A stretch of 64,000 nt of DNA from Paralvinella palmiformis (taxonomy: Eukaryota > Annelida > Polychaeta > Terebellida > Alvinellidae), in contig JAODUP010001306.1 in assembly GCA_025642065.1 (NCBI GenBank), positions 1 through 64,000 on the forward strand, given 5' to 3'. The notes below the pieces were generated by a model that was given only the letters and a program-made list of their open reading frames with translations, ran no database searches and had not been told where the DNA came from. This document shows, one piece after another, positions 36,000 through 48,720 of this stretch (position 1 is its first letter; the number at the start of each line of letters is the position of its first letter). The position numbers and the translations under genes were made by a program.

Positions 36000-36110
36000 A
36001 ATGTTCTCACCTAACAAATGTTTTGATACGATTTGCATTGTTATTATTACTATTACAACTATTATTATTATTATTACTATTATTATTAGTATTATTATTA
36101 CCATAGGAAA
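36000..36110. repeat. (ATT/ACT)n triplet repeat
   Basis: ATT and ACT triplets alternate over about 36038-36103. Confidence 0.8.
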
Positions 36111-36278
36111 ATTAAGTAGCAACTACTTAAGTGATATTAGAACAAAACACTTCATGTATCTATCCAGATTGTTGCTGTTATGTGTATAATAATTGAAACA
36201 AATTGAAAAAGCCGAACTCAGTTGAATTGATTTGCAATATAGTGTTTTAATGATCGTGAACTAAATTTAATAAATATC

Positions 36279-36500
36279 ATGAGTGCAAATATTATGTCAG
36301 ATAGTTTGATCTTTGAAATATTTGACATTCTGTGTAATGAAGAAGCCCCAAGTGCATACTCTCCCTACATGAACTGCACAGGATTCCTGCATCGAAACAA
36401 GTTGCATAGAGAGTTACCACGCTGATTGCGCCGTCGTTTTTACACCCGTTGTTTCCACGTAGATATACTGGGTGGATGCCACATGGAATACACATTTTAA
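36279..36500 (+). pseudogene. Small coding-like ORF with one internal TGA
   Basis: The frame opens at ATG 36279 (or 36294) with MSANIMSDSLIFEIFDILCN, continues EEAPSAYSPYMNCTGFLHRN and KLHRELPR, meets a TGA at about 36423, and resumes in the same frame LRRRFYTRCFHVDILGGCHM, ending at TAA 36498. The residue mix and the continuity across the TGA look like a real protein of about 73 residues. A W-to-stop change (TGG to TGA) would explain the break: the context is PR-stop-LRRR. Family unknown to me. A selenocysteine reading is not supported, as no SECIS element was identified. It could be a decayed gene, an exon, or a piece of a mobile element. Confidence 0.35.
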
Positions 36501-36509
36501 CGCTAAATA

Positions 36510-37100
36510 AGTAATACTCATTTAAAATTCATACAACATACAGTGAACATAATGAAACCATCCACCACTTACAAGTTTTTTAAATACAAAATTAACATTG
36601 ACTATAAACTGAATTATGTTTATGTATTATATGATACAAAATGGCTGGAGTGTATTTAATTTGGACATAAAATGATCCGGTGATATTTCGGATATTAGCT
36701 ATGCCTGGGTAAAACTAGGATTTATTTTTTGATAATCCCAGAAAACAAAGTCGTTTTCATCATTTTCTAATGATGTGAACAACAAGTTATTTACTGTCCT
36801 CTTACAACAGAATCAATTTGAAGAGTTTCTTTTTATTTTCTCCAGATTCTCCAATCTTTGTAGAATAGAAACAGTTATTCTACTAAAATAATAGAGTATA
36901 AATTATTTAAAGTGTTCCCTGCATGTTTCGAAGTACACGAATAACGAAGTTTAATGCCGTTTTAGTTGTCCTTTCATCCGGGTTAATAAAGCAGATCCAA
37001 GCTTATCACAATGTCAAGTATCCAGGAGTCTCAACCTAAATACAAGAATATTTATGCCACGGTAATTTCCGTATGTGATATTTCATCGTATGCAATTGGG
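36510..37100. other. Intergenic, no supported gene
   Basis: AT-rich, nothing recognised. Confidence 0.5.
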
Positions 37101-37129
37101 TTGTCTACATTAATCACGAACCATAAAAC

Positions 37130-39900
37130 CAGATGATTACCAAAATGAAGAGGAAAAATGCCACAAAATATAACAATAAAAGTATGGCAACATTCCATGC
37201 AATACACAATAGATCGTTTGTTCACTATAACATTGTTTATAAGGTCAAAGGACGGAATGCACAACTACACATTCTAGAGAGCAGACCTCACTCGGGAAAT
37301 ATATATGAAAATGACCTGCAAACAGACAACATTATTTGGAGAGATAAGGAACCGCAATCCAGTAACACTGATTTGTATAACACAGATTCCACATTGATAT
37401 CAGGTGAGGGCATTATATTAACAAACGACGTTAAGAACTTAGTTGATGAGCCAGAAACACCATCCAATGAAGAAAAAAGTGCAAAGGGAAAATATCTTAT
37501 CAGGTAAGGTGGGGTTTAATCTGTCTATATAGCTGTGCTGATTAATTAGTGGGCTAACATGTTATTCTGAAATTCAACATGGAAGAGTTAAAGTCGAATA
37601 TAGTTGCTATCACAAAAACCCTACCTAAAACACTGAACAAATCAACGATCAATCCACAACACGTGTACTTAATAGACGGATTCAACATGTTCCAGGAAAA
37701 TCATACTAAAAGAGGAGTTATCATCTGTACGGCGACCCGCTTCCAGGTATCCAGATCTAGGTAAGATGGAGTAAGGTTTGGATGGACAATGGACAACTTC
37801 TATTCAGTAATATATACCACTGTTCAAACAGTACCCAATATAACTATGACAATTAGGAACACCAATAACTGATAGTGGGAATATGGGTCGAAAAAAACAC
37901 AGTTATTGTAGGTGATTTCAATATGCCGATCATAGATTTGGAATCGTGGAATGGAAATTCAGGCCAAGATATGATGTTCATTGAACGTATCCTGGACCAT
38001 TACCTGAGTCAACACGTGGAGGAACCAACTAGATACAGATTTGGCCCAAATCCATCTTTTTTAACATTGCTATTTTAGCAAACAAGACCTAAAGGGAGAT
38101 GTAAGACATATGGATCAAATTGAAAAAAAGGTAACTGTGCATACCTTCTCTTTGGGATTGAGACAGGAAAAAGTAATGTGAGGAACAACTAACTCAAGCA
38201 TATAATGGATAAATGGTGTTTTGCTGTAATTAATCAGAAAATAAAGAATACTATTTGGGAAAATAACCAAAAGAAGTGAAGACGCAGAGGGCCTCGGCAC
38301 TACTTAAAGATTAGCAGCAGCAGCTTGCATGCTTAAGTATACACCAACAATGACAAATAACGATTAAGTGGCGGTGACCCTTTTGGATGACCAGGAAGGT
38401 TATCAAGATCACTAAAATGAAATACTGAGGTTGGAAGCGATATATAAACACTGGAAGGGAATAAGTCTACTACAAATGCCCTATAAAGCGTAGCACAATA
38501 CATTAAGTTAGCAACCAGCTTAGGAAGAATTTCGAGAAAAGGATGTCATGGCAAGGCCAAATCCCCCCTCCTGCGAAGCATTATAAATGTATTTAAAATA
38601 CCAATCAGGAACAACCGAAAGCCGAAGTCTATTGGAAAAAGAATACGATCCCCAGCTGACTCAAAATCATCAAGTGAAGGTACAGTAAATGAATACTTAC
38701 TTCGGATCTGTTGTTACGAGGTAGAATGAAAGCCTACTCCGAGAGCTGATAGAAAAAAAACATTTCGAACTTCAAATAGATAGTGTTTTGATTACCGTGT
38801 CCGAAGTGGAGAAGCTGCCAGAAAAGTTAATCAGGACAAGTTCACTGGCGCATTTCGGATCCATGCACGAGTGCTCAGAGGATGCACCAATATAGTGGCT
38901 ATATCCCTGTTCGAGAAGTCATTGAACGAAGGTCTAGCCCACTACCATGAACACACGATAAAGTGATTTCGCTTTTCAAGAAAGACATAAAAGAAAGTAA
39001 AGAGGTGTACTGTCCCATAACCGTTAAAGGTGGTACACTACTGAACACATCTAAAAGTTGAATGGAATTGTCTTAGTGTACTCTACCTGGGGCGTTCAAA
39101 GGCATTCGATACTGAACCTCCTGCAAGTGTGCTAAATAAATTTGAGACGTATGAAATGAGGTGAAGCGTGCTATAATGGATAAAACAGTTTCTGTCATCA
39201 ACAAGGCAACATCTATCAATAAACGGTAGATTATCTATGTGGATAGATGTACTCAATGACAGACCACAAGGAAGAATATTTAAGCCTTCTTTATTTATAC
39301 TGTACATACATGCTTTTCCAGATTTAATTGGAAACTTTGCGGTGCTATTAGCTGACAACACCAATATATACCCAATCGTGAACGCAGAAGAATAACAATA
39401 AATAAACTGGTCAAACAGATGGATACTCAGATTCTAATTACGTGGAATGTACTACCCTATGGGAAAACAAACCAAGAGGGAGACAATGTGTTAAAGGAAG
39501 ACCAGAAAGAAAGGGTCCTTTGTGGGTTATTCTACTCTGGACTCAAAATTAGTCATCAAATAGCTACTGCAACAAATAAGTCAAACAAAGTGGTTGGTAC
39601 CATGAAAACATATTTCAGAATCATGGATAAACAAACGTTTATGCAGCTGTATGAATGCCTGGTAAGAGACCACCTGCAATATGCCAACAAGGTAGGGCCG
39701 TCAATCAAGATAGCAACATAGAGTGCCTCGAACAGTGCACTATAACGGGCAACTAAGCTGGTACCAGAAAGGACACCATATAATGTTTCAAGAACAGGTT
39801 GAAAAGACATTGGTAATACCTGCTGAAGTTTTACCACAGAATAGACTAGTGGTATTTATAATTAGAGCCTGAACCCAGCAAAAATAATAAAACGCAAGTA
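37130..39900 (+). mobile_element. Decayed LINE with endonuclease and RT pieces
   Basis: In order on the plus strand across several frames: an AP-endonuclease start EELKSNIVAITKTLPKTLNK (37582-); VIVGDFNMPIIDLESWNG (about 37903), the GDFN box of LINE endonucleases; YLSQHVEEPTRYRFGPNPS; a degenerate RT (EKLNGIVLVYSTWG region near 39060, PQGRIFKPSLFILYIHAFPD at about 39260, VLLADNTNIY where FADDTKIY is usual); and the thumb region SHQIATATNKSNKVVGTMKT, LYECLVRDHLQYAN (39550-39700). These match the endonuclease-RT ORF2 of a CR1/Jockey-group element. The A to L and D to N changes in the catalytic box and the many stops show it is dead. The frame at 37133-37507 precedes the endonuclease; its role is unknown and it may belong to the element. 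Confidence 0.85.
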
Positions 39901-40194
39901 AAATAAATATAGGATGGGCTAAAAGTATTATATTTACTGAAGTCCCCGATTATCATTAAATTTATCAAATACATTAATTATAACTTCAGTAGATCTAGAC
40001 CTAAGTCGGAGGTCGATGCACTTCAAATTAAATCATCATAAAACTAAGACTTTGCAAACTCACTGCTAGTTTAATACATAATATTTCTAGCATTTACCCA
40101 GGTTTATTGTGAACAACGCTTACCTTATTGCCCGGAAAAGTTACTCGAAACTGTTTTTTACATCACACATCGATGTTATCTCTTTATAGAACGT

Positions 40195-40920
40195 TGACTC
40201 AGTTGAAGTATAAACAACAGAGAAAACTAACTACACCCAAGACCTTTACACCCAAGTATATATATCTTTATCTACAACAGACAATGATCATTCCCTTAAA
40301 CAACTTGGTGACGGTCTTAGTGATTTTTCTAGCTGGATGACAAACAATAGAATTAGGCTCAATACCAACAAAACAGATTTCTTCGTATAGTTTCATACTG
40401 ACAACGCAGAAAACTTCCTGGTTGCGTCCATATGCCCATCATCAGACACGATACGTAATTGTGGTGTTATATTTGATAGCGATTTTAATTCAAGAAAACA
40501 TATTTCATTGACATACTCCTGCTGCTTCTATCATATTCGTGACCCTCGCCGTATTCGTTGCTCTATTTCTACTTCAGTCGCCAAAACCATTGTTATATCA
40601 GTCGTTACTAGTAGATTAGATTAATGCAACTCTCCTCTTTGTAACATCGTATCTAAGGATATTCTAAAACTTCCATGTGTTCAGAACTGCTTAGCTAGGG
40701 TTATCACACGGTTGCATCAGTTTTCCCATTTTCTTCCACTCCTGAATTCTCTTTACTAACTTCCTATTCAATAGCGCATCATTTCCATATTCTGCACCCG
40801 TGGCTATCTAACTCTTTCTTCTGGAGAACCATCCTATCTATTTTCCATGCCTTATCTAACACCTAAGCCCAGTGATATCCGTTCATCAGGCCCAAACAGT
40901 AACAACAATAACTATTATAA
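40195..40920 (+). mobile_element. LINE RT C-terminal fragment
   Basis: The plus strand reads TQVYISLSTTDNDHSLKQLG, then SSWMTNNRIRLNTNKTDFF, IRNCGVIFDSDFNSRKHIS, YHIRDPRRIRCSISTSVAKT, SRLD-CNSPL, QNCLARVITRLHQFSHFLPL and RIISIFCTRGYLTLSSGEPS. This is the RT palm-thumb end typical of Rex1/CR1-type LINEs, starting just after the catalytic box. Stops interrupt it. It is a separate 5'-truncated insertion from the one ending near 39900, in the same orientation. Confidence 0.82.
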
Positions 40921-42656
40921 TATGTATCTATATATAGTATAATAGAGATTGACCAGCCTTTTCCAAATTAAATAGCATAAAAAGGAGCCGGGTACTTCAT
41001 GTAAAGAAATATGTTTTACTCAATTTTGTTTGGTTAGCATTAATGTAATTAGCAGAAAACTAGCAGTAGTATAACAAAAAAACATTCGTTGGCAATAAGT
41101 ACAAAGAACATGCCTGCTATTGTAACCAAGAGTAATATGCCACGTTATCAAAAAGCTGGTCACCTGACTATTAAGTTTTTATTTTACTTGATCCATTTAA
41201 AAAGCTTATTCTTTAACAGAAGATAATTTCCTAATTTTCATTTATTTTCTATTCTCTATTTTTACAGTTGATGGTTTGGATTGATATAGGGAGGAGAAGA
41301 ATTTGGCTTTTATCAGATCCTAAATACGAAGGTGTGTAGCATCATCTAACACATTCCGTTCATATTGAGTTCTAAATCCAGATGTTCATGTAAGACCTGG
41401 AGAAATTTACCTGACTCAAATCAGAATACTCCCTCCTGTAAGATGGATTTAGCCTCTACAATAAGATTCACAAAATGTGTGTCTCAATCTGAACAATGAT
41501 TGTATACTCATATTATTGTTGTTCTTTGGAACAAGAGATTTCTGGAACGCATTCTGTACATTATACCAGTTTGTTGTGTATATACCTTAATATTCGGGTG
41601 AGATACAGCTACCCTAAAATGATCGACACAATTGATATCCGCACTCTGCCTGCATCAATATACTCCTACTCAAGCCATGAGTAGAATAACACACATATCT
41701 CAATCACTTTGCTTTGTAAGCCAAAGTACATATATGTTACAGCAATTCTCTTTGTGATATTGCCTGTTTGTGGAGATTTAAATTTAAGTTAGAAAAGATT
41801 TACTTATAAATCTGTTAAACTAGAACACGACAGAAATATTTCTTATTAATGCTTAATCTTCAATGATGTGACAAATACATCGATGATCATGAATAGATAG
41901 TGTATCTTTAAAACAGCAAGAAAAAAGGACTCTCATACTAAAATGAAGTATACTAACACTATTATCAAGTATTTACCATGAATGTGCCAACTTTTGTTAT
42001 AATAATTTAATACACTAATCGAGAGTAGTGAGCTCTTGCTCGAATTTATATCTTTTCACAGTAACATTTTGTTAGATAATTCTACAAAATAATTGGTCAT
42101 TAGCACAGACTTGTAGAACCTCAGTATGTGAAAGCAAAATTGACTAACACAACATTTTTGCTATTTATTAATGAACACGATCAGTTTACAAAAGTCGAAT
42201 CCTATTTCTAAGGTTTCCCCTTCTTACAGGATATCATATCGACTTCGTAACTGATCACACTAACCCACCTATTTCTTAATTGGCATTAAATACGTGGCCT
42301 CACCAAGAACCGGAAGTAGGAACCAGAGTGAAACTTCTGATGGCGTCACGTGATCTCATTGGGCTTACAACTGTTTGTGCTATGATTAGGGAGATATACT
42401 CAGATGTCCGTTTCCTGAATCGGCTTATTAGAACTATCATAACAGTTACAGAAATTGTGGAATATGAATAGCTCATTAGCGGCCAAGGCTGGAAATAATG
42501 AAAGGTTGTTGCTATTGTTAATACCAGACCACGATCTAACACGGATCGAGGCATAGTAATAGACAAAGGACGGACCACAATTATTGTTGATGTGCCAACT
42601 GGTAATAAAATGACAGAAATTGACACCAGATAGGTAGCAGTAAGCAAGGTTTTATT

Positions 42657-42658
<2 letters not shown>
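40921..42658. other. Intergenic, no supported gene
   Basis: At 42280-42650 the GC content rises and frames open on both strands, but no family is recognised. Confidence 0.5.

Positions 42659-42722
<64 letters not shown>
42659..42722. repeat. (AT)n microsatellite
   Basis: About 31 uninterrupted AT units. Confidence 0.98.
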
Positions 42723-42727
<5 letters not shown>

Positions 42728-44054
42728 TTATATATTATCACACTGACAAACAAACACACACACACACACTACACAAAACCTTTATAACTATATGAATGCA
42801 AATCTTTCCGTTGTTGACTGAAGTATATTCTTGGACGTTTGTGGTCCTACTTTTTATTGTGTGTGATTTCAATTTAGAATGATCCCTATTCAAAATTGGT
42901 GGCTTATTGTCAGTTAGTTGATTTTAGAACTTCAGTAATTAAACTTGGGGTTTATGCTTTACAGCCTTTATCATTATGGTATCACCAAGGTAAGCAAACG
43001 TTTCAAACGTATACTTTATAGTTTGATAGATATGTGTGAAATTGTCTTACAAACATTATCACATTGTTATTCCCTGCAATGATGATAACTGTGAGTCAGC
43101 TCAGGCAATGGGAGCTGTTGACGAGCAATATGATTTTGTTTACTAAATACTGTATTCATACAACAACAATTATTGTACACCATTACAATAATGTGTTATT
43201 GTTCGTTTTTGTTCAACTACCCAGGTGAAAATGGATCTGCTATTTCGATCTAACTTTACGCCTGTGTATAATAATATATTGTTTACCTATCACCTATTGT
43301 CGACTCAAACGGAGATTAACAACCCATACTACATGTTTATCATTATAACGTATTTTCTGTTGACAAGAATGTAAGCATACAATTACTTTTTATTTCGTGT
43401 ATAATTAATTACTCATTTCGTTCTATTTTAATAGTGTCATGCACTTACGTTAAATAGGTTTTATGATGCAATTGTCCTGTTACTTGGGTCTGTGTGATGT
43501 TAATCCATTAATTACTACTAACATTGTCTCTGATTAACTCTGTTTTCTTTCAATAGTTAGGTTTATAATATTCAAAGGTATGTCAGGATTTCCCCCAGTA
43601 TTATAACCGCCCTAATATTTCCAACTAAATAATCATTATGGGTTTCCAATGAATAAACTATCAGATATTGCTCCAGAGTATACATAATATAATATTAATT
43701 AAAACATAAGTATTAGTATAATTTTTAGTTGAATAATTCTGTGAATCACATCTAGATATTTTATTTTGTTTATGAAATTGACATTTTCTTGTTTAAGATG
43801 CACATTTAAAGACAGTTTTGAGCGATTATTTGATGAGCATACACCTGGAAGGCATATTTATCCAGATACTTATAATCTCAACAGGGAGTTTCAGATTAGC
43901 TTGGCTGCGTGTTAAGGCTGTTGTTCTTCTTGGCCATTCTTCTGGATTGATATCACCATTCACTGCTAGAGCTAGGTATTCATAAAATAAAGGATGAACT
44001 GGCCCCCTGTCGTCATTAGGGTGGATATTGTTATCAATATGCTCCGCTCTCATG

Positions 44055-44057
<3 letters not shown>
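42723..44057. other. Intergenic, no supported gene
   Basis: A minus-strand frame at 43826-44053 (HIDNNIHPNDDRGPVHPLFY...) looks moderately coding-like but is not recognised; it adjoins an AT tract and a tRNA-like segment and may be part of a repeat. Confidence 0.45.
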
Positions 44058-44140
<83 letters not shown>

Positions 44141-44147
44141 ATATATA
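44058..44147. repeat. (AT)n microsatellite
   Basis: Two AT runs broken once by TTAT. Confidence 0.97.
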
Positions 44148-44149
44148 AA

Positions 44150-44225
44150 AGAGGGACCATCTCATTCTTTGCAGTAGGTCGAAAGTTCGAATACCTGCCC
44201 TGGAGTTAAAGTATGAGCTTTTCAC
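44150..44225 (+). mobile_element. tRNA-like SINE fragment
   Basis: GAGGGACCATCTCATTC and TCGAAAGTTCGAATACC resemble the anticodon arm side and B box of a tRNA-derived head; the A box would lie inside the AT tract. Weak. Confidence 0.3.
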
Positions 44226-44674
44226 CTAATACACACACACACACACGATTTTCTCATATAATTATCCGCAATTGGATGGAAGGAATATTATAACGGAGGC
44301 GTTGACTTTAATTCTTCTTCTAATCCATTTGGTCATGTACAGTTTATTTTATTAAATTAAATTCTATTCACTTCAATTATAATAATAGGATCTTGCCATG
44401 ACAAAAATCTATACAAAATTTAATTAATTTAATTATGGTTAAGTACCTTAATAATAGTTATATATATTATTAGATAATGAGCAAAAATCATATATTTTTA
44501 AATGAATACCTTAAATACAATAAGAAGAATTACTGTTTATAGATATGTTTGATGTGCATTATACTAGTTTTTAATACAAGATAATACAAGATATACAGAA
44601 TAAATGTTATTAGTTTTCTTCTTATGTTTCTCGAAAAAAGAAAGTAAGTCTTTAGCATTATTCACGAAATGTTA

Positions 44675-44677
<3 letters not shown>

Positions 44678-44741
<64 letters not shown>
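44678..44741. repeat. (AT)n microsatellite
   Basis: About 31 AT units. Confidence 0.97.
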
Positions 44742-44746
<5 letters not shown>

Positions 44747-44985
44747 ACTTTTTCACAGTAAAAATAATGCTCTATGATACATACGTTTTATTTATATTCA
44801 TCTTGGAGAAAAAAGTCCATTTTATTCTAAACTATTTGCGTAATTATAAATATTATTTATTATACAGATAAAACGTAATTGGATATATGGCTATATTATT
44901 TATTTTGTTGTATGTTTGACGTAATTAAAACTATTGAGTCTTCAAAACTATTTTTCCCTGATGAATATCTTAGCCACACTATTTA

Positions 44986-45645
44986 CACATCACAGTAAAT
45001 AACAAAACAATAGTATGTTATATGACTTCATAACAGAAAACACATCACAGTAAATAACAAAACAATAGTATGTTATATGACTTCATAACAGAAAACACAT
45101 CACAGTAAATAACAAAACAATAGTATGTTATATGACTTCATAACAGAAAACACATCACAGTAAATAACAAAACAATAGTATGTTATATGACTTCATAACA
45201 GAAAACACATCACAGTAAATAACAAAACAATAGTATGTTATATGACTTCATAACAGAAAACACATCACAGTAAATAACAAAACAATAGTATGTTATATGA
45301 CTTCATAACAGAAAACACATCACAGTAAATAACAAAACAATAGTATGTTATATGACTTCATAACAGAAAACACATCACAGTAAATAACAAAACAATAGTA
45401 TGTTATATGACTTCATAACAGAAAACACATCACAGTAAATAACAAAACAATAGTATGTTATATGACTTCATAACAGAAAACACATCACAGTAAATAACAA
45501 AACAATAGTATGTTATATGACTTCATAACAGAAAACACATCACAGTAAATAACAAAACAATAGTATGTTATATGACTTCATAACAGAAAACACATCACAG
45601 TAAATAACAAAACAATAGTATGTTATATGACTTCATAACAGAAAA
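44986..45645. repeat. Perfect 55-bp tandem array, exactly 12 copies
   Basis: The unit begins CACATCACAGTAAATAACAA and ends CATAACAGAAAA. The array is 660 bases, which is 12 x 55, and no difference between units is visible. Each unit holds the inverted repeat TGTTAT-8-ATAACA. There are no spacers, so this is not a CRISPR array. The flanks are ordinary AT-rich sequence. Confidence 0.98.
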
Positions 45646-47570
45646 CACGAAAATCTATATTTAATTTTCTCAAAATCAGTAATCAGGAAAGTACCCAAAA
45701 TAGTCTTTATTTCTTAAAGTTCAGTTTTAATATTATTATTTACCATACACTTTCATCGGAAGAGCTATGTCTCCATAGTCTACAAGTTTATCTTGTAAGA
45801 TTTCTGTTTGTGTAGCTTTAGTAGCTTGAGATGTAGGCTTTACAAAATGATCAATTCTCAATAAACGACCAAACGGAAAGAAATAGTTGACCTTGCTTAT
45901 CTTATATCAGATTAGTAACCAGGTCACACATATTGGAAATAGTTCGTGGATAACCTGTCGTGACCATTTTTATATCTCTGCTGATTATATTGTATCCCAA
46001 GGTATTGATGTAGTACGCTAAACTAACCACTAATGAGCGAGTTCCGGCGGCTTAATAGTTTTAGCATGTTCTCCTTAAATTGAATGATTCGGTGGAAGTA
46101 TCCGGAGAATGTACAGATCGGCAATGACTGTTTCTGTAAGTAGGTCAGAGAGAAGTGCTGTACACGCGACACGATCTTAACATATTAGCTGCTAATTGGG
46201 TAAGAAAGGATTTAAGGATCTCACTGTTTATTTCCTCCCCACTTCCTTCTAAAATATTGTTTGAAACAAATACTAATTTTTTAATGGAAAGTCCAAGTAT
46301 TGAAGATAATCTAGCCATTATATCACGGGTTAATAACTGGTGAATCAATTATTCATGTTAATAATAATAGCTGTTTAAGGTGGTAAGTTTCTTAGCATAT
46401 TGTATTTCCGTGTTTTGACTCAGTATGTCAACAGCGGAACTCATAAAGGAGGCTACACCTTATTTGTTCATTTATAGAATTTGACGTTATATCGTTGTAG
46501 GATATATGTGTGTATGTGACACAATATATCAGTAATACAAAATTTTAATATTCATGCGATCATATCAGTATATAGTTTATCATAAATATGAATAAGCCAA
46601 AATAAACGGGGAATTAACATTACTGATTTGATAGAGAATTTAGGGTCACTTCAAAGTCGGGAATACAAACATACAATAGGTTGATAGGCTAATCGAAGTC
46701 AAGAACAAAGATCGTTCTCTTATTGGATTATAAATACAAAAATACTGTTTGGGATGTTTGATGCAATGAAAAACTTGTATCTGGGTTGAAACTTCAGATT
46801 AACGCATCAACTTATTAATGAGGATAATACAAATTTATAATTTGGTAGAAAAATGTGATTTTTACATACTTCTTCAGAAAACAAATGCCGAACAATCCAT
46901 TTAAACGTATAGTATTCCACATATATGCATCCATAAACCTATACAATTATATTATTAGCTTGGACATACATTACGTGGTTAGACCAAGCCGTCTACATTT
47001 TATTTATATTAAATAAGTCATCCCTCCGAGGAGAAGAAGAAGTACACACAATTAAAGAACTGCTTCTCAGGATACAATAATTATTTTAAACAATTCTCCA
47101 AGTATTAATTGATTTACAGTACGTCAGATATCATGATGACCGCGTGACCTGAGTGGGTTTAGACATGTTCATTCTAGTAATAACGAGATCTAAGGTACGT
47201 TATCATGAATACCAATTATAACTGCAGATATACTGGCAGTAGAATATGAACACGTAAGACAAGCAAAAAGGTCAAGTCTGAAACTAGGTTAAGATGTCTT
47301 ACATTCACAATACCATACATATTATTATCAGAGACTAAGCGACATAGCTAAGAAAAGAGGACGTGCATCCAGATATACCAATAGCTACGGTGTCTTGACT
47401 TGTTAAAAATGACAGAATTTGACTGAGAGAACCTTCTGTAAGTCATATTTTTATTTGGACTATTTTAACTTTTCCTAACTTCCTTCAGACATGTCTACAG
47501 TAGACATTTATATTTATATTCGTAAACGAATAATTCTAAAGTTATTTCATTTATTCAAAGATATCTAATT

Positions 47571-47572
<2 letters not shown>
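45646..47572. other. Intergenic, upstream of the GPCR
   Basis: No motif recognised. It may contain 5' non-coding exons of the receptor gene, but none can be delimited. Confidence 0.5.

Positions 47573-47612
<40 letters not shown>
47573..47612. repeat. (AT)n microsatellite
   Basis: About 19 AT units directly before a likely splice acceptor. Confidence 0.95.
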
Positions 47613-47615
<3 letters not shown>

Positions 47616-47619
47616 ATTT

Positions 47620-47631
47620 TATAATTTCAGA
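47620..47631 (+). promoter_or_regulatory. Likely splice acceptor before the GPCR coding exon
   Basis: TTTTATAATTTCAG followed by AATTCGACG fits a pyrimidine-rich tract plus CAG acceptor, 72 bases before the start codon. It suggests an intron in the 5' UTR. Confidence 0.45.
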
Positions 47632-47702
47632 ATTCGACGATTCTATTGCTTACGACGTTTTAGTACAATAATTGCTGACGTACAAAAAGAAAGGTTTCAA
47701 AT

Positions 47703-48715
47703 ATGGAACAAAATGCCTCAATGGAATCAGCTAGGAATAGAATGAGATCAAAAAGCATGTACCTTTACGGCAGATACGTTGTATATTTATCTGAAGCGAT
47801 CATAATTGTTCTAGCCAATCTACTGACACTAATTGCTGTGAAACGTACCATGAAGTTACGCAAAGTTCCAGCTAACACCTTCATACTGAGTCTTGCCTGT
47901 GCTGATGCCATGATCGGTATTCTTTCACCAGCTACCTTAATGACGGCGATAACGTATGACAAACATGTGTGGATATCGTCAGTTTGTTTGTTTCGTGGTC
48001 CATACTACGCCGTGTTCAGTACATCTCTCATCACATTGTTAGCCATTGCGATAGACAGATATATGGCTGTTGTTCATCCGCTTGCATACAGGATGAGAAT
48101 GACTATAAATATTGCTCGTAATATATGTATATGTATTTGGTTGGTGCAGCTCACGTTATGGGAGACATTAACCTGTTATTATGGTTCACGAATTTCAGTT
48201 GGAAAGGATCGGCCTGGATCAATTTACGACATATTTCCTGGGAAGAGTTTCGCTTTTCTAACTCAGATCGAAATAATAATACCCATTCTGGGAAATGTGA
48301 TAATCTATATCGTGATTTATATGAAACTCCGAAGAGGGCAATATTTCCTGTTTCATACATCAACAATGTGGAAACATTGAAGGTGAATCAACCTTTTGCG
48401 AAAACCAAAGTCTTCACAAAGATGATGGCTCTGGTTGTTGGCTATCTTATATTATCTTGGACACCCTACTATGTCATAATACCTCTATATAAAATGAACG
48501 ACCCAGGAACACCAACATGGTATGTGTACATGTTTGATATCGTTTCCATTTTACTCTACACTAACTCATTCATGAATCCGATTATCTACAGTTGGCAAAT
48601 TCGAGACTTTAGAGAGGCTTATGTCAAAATATTAAAGCATAAGCGGGTTTTAATGTCGAATGAGGATCGTAGAAGTAGCGGTTGCACTGGAAACTCCAAA
48701 ACCTCACGTCTCTGA
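47703..48715 (+). CDS. Class A (rhodopsin-like) GPCR, with one frameshift
   Basis: A seven-transmembrane receptor at the cell surface that would couple a ligand to G proteins; the ligand is unknown. Frame 1 (47703-48380, 225 aa) holds an N-glycosylation site (N4), TM1 at about 26-47 with N39, TM2 with LACAD (64-68), C95 before TM3, DRY at 118-120, TM4 with W146, and TM5 with P194. After KLRR at about 208-211 the frame is lost. A second frame (useful from about 48365 to 48715) has TM6 MMALVVGYLILSWTPYYVII and TM7 with NPIIY at 48575-48589, then a basic tail ending at TGA 48713. Together the length is about 337 aa, normal for the class. LLAIAIDRY, the short loops and NSFMNPIIYSWQIRDFR recall adenosine and other MECA-group receptors; this is a guess. 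ECL2 lacks an obvious Cys partner for C95. The -1 shift (or two extra bases) lies in intracellular loop 3, about 48330-48375, and may be real decay or a sequence error. Confidence 0.88.
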
Positions 48716-48720
48716 ATAAA
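48715..48720 (+). terminator. AATAAA polyadenylation signal at the GPCR stop
   Basis: AATAAA shares its first base with the TGA stop codon. If used, the 3' UTR would be very short; a more distal site is equally possible. Confidence 0.3.

Noticed and set aside
36423..36425. Selenocysteine codon in the 36.3 kb ORF
   Set aside because: No SECIS-type element was identified and the context fits a Trp-to-stop change better.
42280..42650. Overlapping ORFs on both strands
   Set aside because: Both frames open with no recognisable family; composition alone is not enough.
44986..45645. CRISPR-like array
   Set aside because: Units abut without spacers, and the window is animal DNA.
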